64,000 nt of DNA from Cohnella caldifontis. Its GTDB lineage: Bacteria > Bacillota > Bacilli > Paenibacillales > Paenibacillaceae. Of this stretch, positions 26,250 through 33,250 are shown in pieces. The DNA lies in NCBI RefSeq assembly GCF_029360585.1, contig NZ_JAQZSJ010000003.1, forward strand, positions 124,001-188,000, read 5' to 3'. The notes beneath the pieces were generated by a model, which searched no databases, was not told the origin of the DNA, and saw nothing but the letters and a program-made list of their open reading frames with translations. Positions within the stretch are counted from its first letter, which is position 1, and each line of letters opens with the position of its first letter. A program made the position numbers and the translations under genes.

Positions 26250-27545
26250 ATGAGGATCGGCGAGCGCATAAGGAATTTAAGGCGGATCAAGCAAATGACG
26301 CAGGGCGAGCTGGTGCAAGGCATCGCTTCGATTGCGTATTTGAGCAAAGTCGAGAACAACCAGACGCTGCCGACGGACCGGTTCGTCCGCAAAATCGCGG
26401 AACGGCTGCAGGTAGAACCCGCTTTGTTGACGGAAGAAGCGCCCGAGGGGTTCGAAGCTTCGTTGGAGGAGATTTACGAACGGTTCTGGCGGCAGGACGA
26501 GATCGCCGAGGAGGATTTGGCGCTCATTCAGGTGCAAGTGAACGAGCCGCACGGCAACCGCGCTTTGCTGATGATGTTCACGGTTCTGATCCGACATGCT
26601 TATATCCGATTCCGGTTGCAGGAAGCCAAAGCGCGTTTCGAGCAATCCGTCCGGGTCATTCCTTCCTACGATCCGTCGGCGGAAGACCGCCTCTATTTCC
26701 GCTACTGCCTGAATGCAGGCAAGCTGTTAGCGGACCTTCACCTGCTCCCGCAAGCCAACGAATATCTGATGCGGTGCGAGACGTACCTATCCGAGGCTGA
26801 CGACCAAGAAAGGGCGAAATATTATTTCAGCCTCAGCATCGTGAAGCAGCAATTGGGCGAGGACAAGTTCGTCAGCCTGCACTACTCCGGCAAATCCCTC
26901 GCTTACCAGAGGAAGCTGGGGAACCCCGACCGGCTGGCCATGGTCCTGTACGCCCGCGCGATCCAATTCCAGCTTGTCGGGCAGTCCAAGGACGCGATGG
27001 ATTGTTTGTCCGAGGCGAGCGCTTGCGATTGGGACCGGGAGAACCGGAATTTGCGGGCGGTGTTCGAGTACGGCATCGGGCGCGTTTACCAAGCGGGCAA
27101 GGATTATGGGCAGGCGGTATCGCGCTTTGAGACCGCCCTGGAGCTGTATGCGGGCGGCGCTTTCGAGGAGAAATCGGTCCAGGTCCACAAGCGGCTGGTG
27201 GAAATCTACATCGAGCAGAAAGACTGGTTGCGCGTGGAGGAGCATCTCGGGCAAGCCCGGCGGCTGGCGGAACGGAACAAGGAAGCCTATTACGACATGG
27301 AGCTCGACATCCTGCAAGCCGGCGTCTGCAAGCTTCAGGCCCGGGAGGCCGCGTACGAGAAGGCGATGAAAAAGGTGCTGGAGCAATGCCGGGAGCGGAG
27401 GCTGCACGACCATTTCCGGAACCTGTCCACGGAGCTGGGCTCCTATTATTACGAGAAAGGCGCATATAAAAAGGCGGCATTCTACTACCATCAGGCCGCG
27501 AAAACCGCGCTCCCTGATTGGTCCTTGCGCGGCGGCGGACTATAA
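26250..27545 (+). CDS. XRE-family regulator with TPR repeats (RRNPP-like)
   Basis: The 431-residue protein has an N-terminal Cro/CI helix-turn-helix (residues 3-60, IRNLRRIKQMTQGELVQGIA, then YLSKVENNQTLPTDRF). An all-helical TPR array of about eight repeats follows (residues 90-425, for example YQAGKDYGQAVSRFETALELY and YYEKGAYKKAAFYYHQAAK). This is the architecture of peptide-sensing regulators such as PlcR/Rgg/NprR. No short exported-peptide gene is evident next to it. Its last bases include the -10 of the yjdF promoter. Confidence 0.87.
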   Translation: MRIGERIRNLRRIKQMTQGELVQGIASIAYLSKVENNQTLPTDRFVRKIAERLQVEPALLTEEAPEGFEASLEEIYERFWRQDEIAEEDLALIQVQVNEPHGNRALLMMFTVLIRHAYIRFRLQEAKARFEQSVRVIPSYDPSAEDRLYFRYCLNAGKLLADLHLLPQANEYLMRCETYLSEADDQERAKYYFSLSIVKQQLGEDKFVSLHYSGKSLAYQRKLGNPDRLAMVLYARAIQFQLVGQSKDAMDCLSEASACDWDRENRNLRAVFEYGIGRVYQAGKDYGQAVSRFETALELYAGGAFEEKSVQVHKRLVEIYIEQKDWLRVEEHLGQARRLAERNKEAYYDMELDILQAGVCKLQAREAAYEKAMKKVLEQCRERRLHDHFRNLSTELGSYYYEKGAYKKAAFYYHQAAKTALPDWSLRGGGL

Positions 27546-27546
27546 T
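27518..27546 (+). promoter_or_regulatory. promoter for yjdF transcript
   Basis: TTGGTC, 17 bases, then TATAAT, with the -10 overlapping the stop codon of the XRE-TPR gene. It would start RNA just before the structured yjdF leader. Confidence 0.55.
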
Positions 27547-27551
27547 GTTGC

Positions 27552-27680
27552 CGAAACGAGAAAACACGGTCCGGTCGGTAGTCCGGGCGCAGGCGGGAGA
27601 CGTTTCTCGGCCGTCTCTTCGTCCTGTCAGTAACCTCCCCCCTCGGGGTGTCCGTCGTTTCGATTCGCTTAGAGGGGGAT
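27552..27680 (+). ncRNA. probable yjdF riboswitch leader
   Basis: The leader between the promoter and the YjdF-family gene is highly structured. It has a GTCCGG-rich 5' part, GAGACG/CGTCTC arms, and CCCCCTC (27638-27644) able to pair with GAGGGGG (27672-27678), which is the ribosome binding site of yjdF. YjdF genes in Firmicutes are known to be preceded by the yjdF motif RNA, which responds to aza-aromatic compounds. I infer identity from the gene partner and layout; I could not align it to the Rfam model. Confidence 0.65.
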
Positions 27681-27685
27681 GCCGA

Positions 27686-28102
27686 ATGAAGCTTACGGTT
27701 TACCATGATGGACAGTTCTGGGTCGGCGTCGTGGAGGAGCTCGATCGGGGGAGGCTGAAGGCCGCCCGGCACGTGTTCGGTCCGGAGCCGCACGACGAGG
27801 AAGTTCTGCAATTCGTGCGCCAGGTGATGCCGCGTCTTGTCGGCGCGTTGTCGCGGGAGGCGGTCGTGGGGCGCGCCGAAGCCGAAGCCCGGAAGATCAG
27901 TCCGAAACGCCTGGCCCGGCAAGCTTCCGAAGAAACGAAACGCCGAGGAATCTCGACCTTCGCCCAAGAAGCGCTGAAGCTGGAGCACGAGAAGCGGAAG
28001 CTGGAAAGCCGCGCGGACTCCAGGCAGAAGCGGGAAGCCCTGCTCGCCCGCAAGCGGGAGCTGAAGGTGCGGAAGGCGAAGGAAAAGCATCGCGGACATT
28101 AA
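27686..28102 (+). CDS. yjdF: YjdF-family protein (DUF2992)
   Basis: The 138-residue protein starts at ATG 27686, 7 bases after AGAGGGGG. It opens MKLTVYHDGQFWVGVVEELD and KAARHVFGPEPHDEEVLQFV, the conserved N-terminal core of YjdF proteins. The C-terminal half is a highly charged helix (KLEHEKRKLESRADSRQKRE). The biochemical function of the family is unknown, but expression is tied to the riboswitch upstream, suggesting a response to aromatic toxins. Confidence 0.88.
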   Translation: MKLTVYHDGQFWVGVVEELDRGRLKAARHVFGPEPHDEEVLQFVRQVMPRLVGALSREAVVGRAEAEARKISPKRLARQASEETKRRGISTFAQEALKLEHEKRKLESRADSRQKREALLARKRELKVRKAKEKHRGH

Positions 28103-28109
28103 TAGGATG

Positions 28110-28150
28110 AAGGCTGTCCTTCAGGCGGATTTTCGCCGGAGGGCAGCCTT
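28110..28150 (+). terminator. terminator after yjdF
   Basis: AAGGCTGTCCTTC pairs imperfectly with GGAGGGCAGCCTT around a GGCGGATTTTCGCC hairpin, followed by a CTTCGTTT tail. Confidence 0.6.
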
Positions 28151-28227
28151 CTTCGTTTCCTCGCTTGCCCTGACATTAGCGTCATGGTTTAAAGTGATGT
28201 TGAAAATGTAAATTCGGAGGGTCAAGC

Positions 28228-28830
28228 ATGGATCATGGAAAAAAAGTCGTATTGGCGGTTTCCGGGAGTTTGCGCGAATTATCGTCCCATACGTTGCTGT
28301 TGGAGTCCCTAAGGGACTGGATAGAGGAGAGCGCCGAGTATCGACGGTATGACCGTTCGGCGCGGTCGTCGACTTCGCCGACTGCTCGGGCAGGCATTCA
28401 GGAACTTCCGCATTTCAACCCGGACCTCGATCAAGACGAAGAGGCGGTTCATGAAGCGGTTCGGGAGTGGCGCGAAGCGCTGAGGGAAGCGGACGCGGTC
28501 GTGATCTGCACCCCCGAGTATGCCCGCGGCGTGCCGGGTTCCTTGAAAAACGCGCTCGATTGGATCGTTTCGTCGGGCGAGCTCGTGAATAAACCCGTCG
28601 CCGCGATCAGCGCGTCGCCGCACCCGGAAGGCGGGGCGACCGCGCTGGCTTCGCTGATCGGGACGCTCGGGATGATGAACGCGAAAATTCCGGAACAAGG
28701 CACGCTGGCGATCCCTTTTTTCAACAGCGGCAAGCTGGGTCCGGACGGCAAAGTGACGGACCCGGAAATCCGATCCGAGCTTGAATCCGTCGCGAAGGCC
28801 CTGCTGGCTGCCGTCAGGGGAGCGGTCTAA
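28228..28830 (+). CDS. NADPH-dependent FMN reductase
   Basis: The 200-residue flavodoxin-fold protein has the FMN phosphate loop SGSLRELSSH near residue 13 and PEYARGVPGSLKNALDW near 90-106, both diagnostic of NADPH-dependent FMN reductases. GGAGG precedes the ATG. Residues about 44-58 (SARSSTSPTARAG) are a low-complexity stretch where relatives go directly from a short strand to LPHFNPDLD, so an insertion or a pair of compensating shifts is likely there. It may supply reduced flavin or reduce quinones. Confidence 0.88.
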   Translation: MDHGKKVVLAVSGSLRELSSHTLLLESLRDWIEESAEYRRYDRSARSSTSPTARAGIQELPHFNPDLDQDEEAVHEAVREWREALREADAVVICTPEYARGVPGSLKNALDWIVSSGELVNKPVAAISASPHPEGGATALASLIGTLGMMNAKIPEQGTLAIPFFNSGKLGPDGKVTDPEIRSELESVAKALLAAVRGAV

Positions 28831-28852
28831 GCCAGCCGCTTCCCTCCCCCGT

Positions 28853-28929
28853 CTTAAGAAAAACTTTACGTTTTCTTTTCCCCTTCTTATCCTTGCCTTA
28901 CCCTTCTCTTAGCTTCTTCCCGCTATACT
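28853..28929 (+). promoter_or_regulatory. six phased CTTW boxes and promoter of ligase operon
   Basis: CTTA or CTTT occurs at 28853, 28864, 28875, 28886, 28897 and 28908, every step exactly 11 bp. A -10 element TATACT follows at 28924-28929. At the -35 position there is only CCCTTC, so the promoter should need an activator. Eleven-bp direct repeats are the classic binding pattern of OmpR/PhoB-family regulators such as the VanR-like protein encoded in this operon. Confidence 0.65.
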
Positions 28930-28970
28930 GATGCTCATCACTTCGCCCTATATACAGGAGGAGCATCGGG

Positions 28971-30038
28971 ATGGATAAAATCAAAGTCGCGATTCTATTC
29001 GGCGGTCAATCCACGGAACACCGGGTATCCTTGGAGTCGGCCGCTGCCGTCATCGAACATATTCCCCGGGATTTCTACGAACCGCTGCTCATCGGCATTA
29101 CCGAGAACGGAAAATGGCTCCGCTTCGAAGGCGGTCCGGACCGGATCCGCGACGGCACTTGGCATGAGCACCCGTCCTGCCGCCCGGCGGTCCTGAGCCC
29201 GGACGCTTCCCATCGGGGACTGCTGGTTCTGCAGGGGGATGACCGGTACGAGCGGGTCGGGGTAGACTGCGCGTTCCCGGTGCTGCATGGCCGGGGCGGC
29301 GAGGACGGCACCGTGCAGGGGCTGCTCGAGCTGGCCGGCATTCCGTATGTCGGCTGCGGCCTGCTCAGTTCCGCGATCAGCATGGACAAAACCCTCGCAC
29401 AGGACTTGGTCAAGCAGGCTGGCATTCCGACGACGGAGTATTTCTATTTCACGGAACGGGACGAACGGATTCTTTCCGCGTTGGACAAGCAGGTGGAGTG
29501 GCGATTGGGAGGGTATCCCGTCTTCGTCAAACCGGCGAACTCGGGCTCGTCCGTCGGCATTACCAAAGTGCGCGGCCCGGAAGCGTTGGAAGCCGCGGTC
29601 CGGCATGCCTTCCGGTTCGACGGCAAAGTGATCTGCGAGAAGGAAGTGCCGGGTATCGAGGTCGGCTGCGCGGTATACGGGAACGACCGGCTGGAGACGG
29701 GCGTGATCGGCGAAATCGAGCCGAGCCGGGAGTTTCTGGATTACGAGGACAAGTATTTGCTGGGCGAGATCCGCCAGCACGTGCCGGCCCGCATCAACCC
29801 GGCGCTTCAAGAGGAAGTGAAGCGGCTGGGAATGGAGGTGTTCCGGCTGCTGGGCTGCCGGGGATTGGCCCGGGTCGATTTCTTCGTGACCCGCGAAGGC
29901 CGCGTGCTGTTCAACGAAATCAACACGATGCCGGGTTTTACCGCTTCCAGCCGTTATCCCCGCATGATCGAGGCGGCGGGGATCCGGTATTCCGATTTTC
30001 TCGACAAGCTGATCCGGCTGGCATTCGGGGAGGGCTGA
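28971..30038 (+). CDS. D-alanine--D-alanine ligase family protein
   Basis: The 355-residue ATP-grasp ligase has FGGQSTEHRVSLESA near residue 10, HGRGGEDGTVQGLLE near 105, SGSSVGITKV near 185, the omega-loop DYEDKY near 258 and FNEINTMPGFT near 315. The loop Tyr is as in D-Ala-D-Ala and D-Ala-D-Ser ligases, not the His of VanA/VanB D-lactate enzymes; relatives usually have Phe/Tyr where this one has Leu (EFLDY). AGGAGG precedes ATG 28971. It heads an operon with racemase and a VanRS-like pair. The exact acceptor, D-Ala or D-Ser, cannot be settled by eye. Confidence 0.9.
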   Translation: MDKIKVAILFGGQSTEHRVSLESAAAVIEHIPRDFYEPLLIGITENGKWLRFEGGPDRIRDGTWHEHPSCRPAVLSPDASHRGLLVLQGDDRYERVGVDCAFPVLHGRGGEDGTVQGLLELAGIPYVGCGLLSSAISMDKTLAQDLVKQAGIPTTEYFYFTERDERILSALDKQVEWRLGGYPVFVKPANSGSSVGITKVRGPEALEAAVRHAFRFDGKVICEKEVPGIEVGCAVYGNDRLETGVIGEIEPSREFLDYEDKYLLGEIRQHVPARINPALQEEVKRLGMEVFRLLGCRGLARVDFFVTREGRVLFNEINTMPGFTASSRYPRMIEAAGIRYSDFLDKLIRLAFGEG

Positions 30039-30041
30039 AGG

Positions 30042-31235
30042 ATGCGGGGGCAAGCGGGAGACCTGCACCGGGTCTGGGCCGAAATCAACCTCGACCACTT
30101 GGCGCATAACTTGAGGCTGACGCGATCGCTGTTGCCGGATTCGACGAATATCATGGCCGTCGTCAAAGCGAATGCCTACGGCCATGGAGACCGCGTCATC
30201 GCCAGCCGCCTTGCGGAGTGGGGAGTCGGGCATTTCGCGGTATCAACCGTCGAAGAGGCCGTATCGCTTCGGCGATGCGGGATCCGGCAGCCGATCCTGA
30301 TCCTCGGCGCGTCGCCGCCCGGCGCATTCCCCCTACTCGCCGAACACGGAATCACGCAGACGGTGCACTCGAGCCCGTACGCGGAGAGGCTGAACGATTT
30401 CGCGGTCCGCCAGCGCTGCGTCATCCCGGTGCATCTCAAGATCGATACCGGAATGAACCGCATCGGGTTTCCGCACGACGACATCCGTTCCGTCCAAGCC
30501 GTTTTCCGGATGAAAGGGCTGCAGGTTGGCGGCACCTTTACCCATCTGGCCGCAGCCGATCTGCTGGCGCCGAAGCACGTGCGTTATACGCGGATGCAGA
30601 CCGCGAGGTTCGAGGCAACGCTGCGTCGGCTGAAGGGTTGGCCGGTCGGCATGGTTCACGCGCTGAGCAGCGCGGGCATCGTAAACGGAGTCGACGCGGC
30701 GTACGACGCCGTCCGGCCGGGCCTCATGCTGTTCGGCCTTTATTCGGGGGAGGCGTCCCGACAGCTGGATCTGAAACCCGTTATGCAGCTCAAAGCCAGG
30801 ATCGCCATGGTGAAGAAGGTGCGCCGCGGCGAAGCGATCGGGTACGGGCAGCGTTTCGTCGCGCCGCGGGAGATGGTCGTCGCGACGATCCAGGCGGGCT
30901 ACGGCGACGGGTATCCCCGGTCGTTGTCCGGCCGGGCCGAAATCCTGATCCGCGGGCAGCCGGCCCGGCAGATCGGGCTGATCTGCATGGACCAAATGAT
31001 GGCGGACGTGACGGAGATCGATGACGTGCGGGAAGGAGACGCCGCGCTGCTGTTCGGGGAAGATCGGGGCCGGAGCCTTCCGCTGAGCCGGCTGTCCGCT
31101 TGGGCCGGAACGATCGACAACGAGCTGGTCGCCGGCGTCGCGGCTCGCGTCCCCCGGGTATACGCCGAACATGCTATAATGGGACCAACCAAATCCGTCT
31201 ACGAGAGTGAAGAAGCATGCCTGCAACGATCCTGA
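30042..31235 (+). CDS. alr: alanine racemase
   Basis: The 397-residue PLP enzyme has the cofactor lysine in VVKANAYGHG near residue 43, HLKIDTGMNRIGF near 135, the catalytic tyrosine region GYGDGYPRS near 285 and CMDQMMADVT near 320. It supplies D-Ala (or, in van-type loci, D-Ser) to the ligase four bases upstream. It lacks the N-terminal membrane domain of VanT serine racemases. Its last 19 bases overlap the VanR-like gene, and it contains an internal promoter for that gene. Confidence 0.92.
   Translation: MRGQAGDLHRVWAEINLDHLAHNLRLTRSLLPDSTNIMAVVKANAYGHGDRVIASRLAEWGVGHFAVSTVEEAVSLRRCGIRQPILILGASPPGAFPLLAEHGITQTVHSSPYAERLNDFAVRQRCVIPVHLKIDTGMNRIGFPHDDIRSVQAVFRMKGLQVGGTFTHLAAADLLAPKHVRYTRMQTARFEATLRRLKGWPVGMVHALSSAGIVNGVDAAYDAVRPGLMLFGLYSGEASRQLDLKPVMQLKARIAMVKKVRRGEAIGYGQRFVAPREMVVATIQAGYGDGYPRSLSGRAEILIRGQPARQIGLICMDQMMADVTEIDDVREGDAALLFGEDRGRSLPLSRLSAWAGTIDNELVAGVAARVPRVYAEHAIMGPTKSVYESEEACLQRS
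31172..31180 (+). promoter_or_regulatory. extended -10 promoter inside alr for the two-component genes
   Basis: TGCTATAAT is a perfect extended -10 motif located 37 bases upstream of the VanR-like start, inside the alr coding region. It would give basal expression of the regulator pair independent of the main promoter. Confidence 0.5.
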
Positions 31236-31903
31236 TCGTCGATGACGATAAAGAAATCGCGGAACTGATCGAAGTCTATCTGCGCAACGAAGGATACGCG
31301 CTGCTGAAGGCGCACGACGGGGTAGAAGCCCTGGAGAAGCTGAAACGCCATCCGGTCGATTTGATGATTCAAGATATCATGATGCCGAAAATGGACGGAA
31401 TGGAACTGTGCAAGCGCGTGCGTCAGGAGAGCCGGATCCCGATCCTCATGCTGAGCGCGAAGGTCGAAGACATGGACAAGATCCTGGGCCTCATGACCGG
31501 CGCCGACGATTACATGATCAAGCCGTTCAACCCGCTGGAGCTGACCGCCCGGGTCAAGGCGTTGCTCCGCCGGGCGGGCTATCAGCAGCAGGCGGTGCCC
31601 GAAGGCGCGATCCGGATCGGGGATTTGCTGATCGATAGGGAAAGTCACGCCGTCAAGGTCCGGGGGATCGACGTCAAGCTGACCGCCATCGAATTCGACA
31701 TCCTGTATTTGTTGGCCGGCAACCGGGGACGGGTGTTCAGCTCGGAGGAAATTTTCGAGAGAGTATGGAACGAAGCCGGGATGGGCTCCAACAAGACGGT
31801 GATGGTCCACATCAGCCATCTGCGGGAGAAGCTGGGGGCCGCGCTTCAGACCGGCGATCTCATCCAGACCGTATGGGGAGTGGGATACAAAATTGAAAAA
31901 TGA
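31217..31903 (+). CDS. OmpR-family response regulator, VanR-like
   Basis: The 228-residue protein has a receiver domain (DDD near residue 9, phospho-acceptor Asp in LMIQDIMMPKMDG near 54 with an unusual Gln before it, Lys in IKPF) and a C-terminal winged helix (LTAIEFDILYLLAGNRGRVF, TVMVHISHLREKLG). The sequence resembles VanR of glycopeptide resistance loci in length and wording (ADDYMIKPFNPLELTARVKA). It overlaps alr by 19 bases and the kinase gene by 11. The phased boxes before the ligase are its probable binding sites. Confidence 0.9.
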   Translation: MPATILIVDDDKEIAELIEVYLRNEGYALLKAHDGVEALEKLKRHPVDLMIQDIMMPKMDGMELCKRVRQESRIPILMLSAKVEDMDKILGLMTGADDYMIKPFNPLELTARVKALLRRAGYQQQAVPEGAIRIGDLLIDRESHAVKVRGIDVKLTAIEFDILYLLAGNRGRVFSSEEIFERVWNEAGMGSNKTVMVHISHLREKLGAALQTGDLIQTVWGVGYKIEK

Positions 31904-33008
31904 TCCGCTGTCCGTGCTGAAATCCCTGTCCGGATGGAGAGCGCTGAGGGGCGTGCTCGAAGCGGCGGTCCTCGCGGCGCTCACGCTGACGCTGCTGTTT
32001 CCCGCGCTGACGTTCGCTTATGAAAGATGGGTTACGGTCCGGGGATTCGTGCTGCTCCTCGTCAGCGGCAGCATGGACGGCAACACCCTGTTAACGTTAC
32101 TTTACCTTGCGTTTTTCGGGTTTTACTTGTACCGGTTCTACGTCAGGGAGAGCTACCGTTACACGGAGCTCCGGATCCGGCAAATCATGGGCGAGGTGGA
32201 GGCGATCGCCGCGGGCGATTTAAGCCGGCAGGTGTCCGTTCGCGACCGGGGCGAGCTGGGGCAGCTCGCGGCCCATATCAACAACATCGTCGTGCAGGCG
32301 AAGCGGGCGATGGAAGAGGAACGCCGCTCCGAGCAAATCAAGAACGAGCTGATCACGAACGTTTCCCACGACCTGCGGACGCCGCTCACCTCGATCGTGG
32401 GCTATTTGAATTTGATCAATACGGACCGGTACCGGGACGAAGTGGAGCTCCGGTACTACACGCAGGTGCTCCATCAGAAAACGGAACGGCTCCATGGGCT
32501 GATCAACGACCTGTTCGAATATACTCGGATGCAGAATCGCGGGATGGTGCTTCAGAAGGAGCGGGTAGATCTCGCCGAAATGCTGGACCAGCTGGCCGTA
32601 CAATTCCAGCCGCAGTTCGATGAGGCCGGCATGGAATGCCGGCAAGCGTTCGAGGTCCTGCATCCGATCGTGCCGGCGGACGGCAACAAGCTCGTGCGCG
32701 TGTTCGAGAACTTGATCCAGAATGCGGTCACGTACGGCCAAGAGGGAAAATTCGCCGATCTGCGGCTGAGGGAAGAGGGGGAGACGATCGTCGCGGAAAT
32801 CGTGAACTACGGCGCCATGATTCCCAGCACCGACTTGCCGCATCTGTTCGACCGGTTTTACCGCGTGGAGAAATCGCGTTCCGATTACACGGGGGGTTCG
32901 GGCCTGGGGCTCGCCATCGCCAAAAGTATCGTGGATTTGCACGGCGGCCGCATCGAGGCGGAGAGCAGTCCGGAAAGAACACTGTTCCGCGTGACGCTGC
33001 CGAAATAG
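31893..33008 (+). CDS. sensor histidine kinase, VanS-like
   Basis: The 371-residue membrane kinase starts at a TTG with GGGGAG upstream. Two hydrophobic helices (about residues 22-48 and 65-82) flank a short loop. A HAMP domain follows (EVEAIAAGDLSRQV), then HisKA with the phospho-His in NVSHDLRTPLTS near residue 160, and the ATPase N-box LIQNAVTYG and G-box TGGSGLGLAI. The extracytoplasmic part is very small, as in VanS and intramembrane-sensing kinases. It pairs with the VanR-like regulator. Confidence 0.9.
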   Translation: MKNDPLSVLKSLSGWRALRGVLEAAVLAALTLTLLFPALTFAYERWVTVRGFVLLLVSGSMDGNTLLTLLYLAFFGFYLYRFYVRESYRYTELRIRQIMGEVEAIAAGDLSRQVSVRDRGELGQLAAHINNIVVQAKRAMEEERRSEQIKNELITNVSHDLRTPLTSIVGYLNLINTDRYRDEVELRYYTQVLHQKTERLHGLINDLFEYTRMQNRGMVLQKERVDLAEMLDQLAVQFQPQFDEAGMECRQAFEVLHPIVPADGNKLVRVFENLIQNAVTYGQEGKFADLRLREEGETIVAEIVNYGAMIPSTDLPHLFDRFYRVEKSRSDYTGGSGLGLAIAKSIVDLHGGRIEAESSPERTLFRVTLPK

Positions 33009-33250
33009 GCGGAGTAGAAGGGCGGAATCCCGCTCCGGGAGTGCGCGGGGAACATGCGGCTGCGGTCGGCAGACCGCCCTCGGGAGTGCGTGGGGATTGA
33101 CGATTGGACACCGGACTTCGGGAACGAGCAGCGGCTGGGATGCGTTTGCTTTGCCGGGTCCGAGCCGACGTCCATATTCGGCTGTCGGGGAGACGTAGCC
33201 CGAAGCCGCTGCCGGAAACACGAGGCCCGAGTCGATCTTCCCGGCCTCGT
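33009..33250. other. convergent gap, nothing recognised
   Basis: The 242 bases between the kinase stop and the stop of the GTPase gene hold a short duplicated phrase, CGGGAGTGCG followed by C/TGGGGA, at about 33037 and 33080. I see no credible gene or clear terminator. Confidence 0.5.

Noticed and set aside
28971-30038. VanA/VanB-type D-Ala-D-Lac ligase
   Set aside because: The omega loop has DYEDKY rather than the His-containing loop of D-lactate ligases, and no vanH or vanX is adjacent.
30042-31235. VanT-type serine racemase
   Set aside because: There is no N-terminal membrane domain; the length and motifs are those of soluble alanine racemase.
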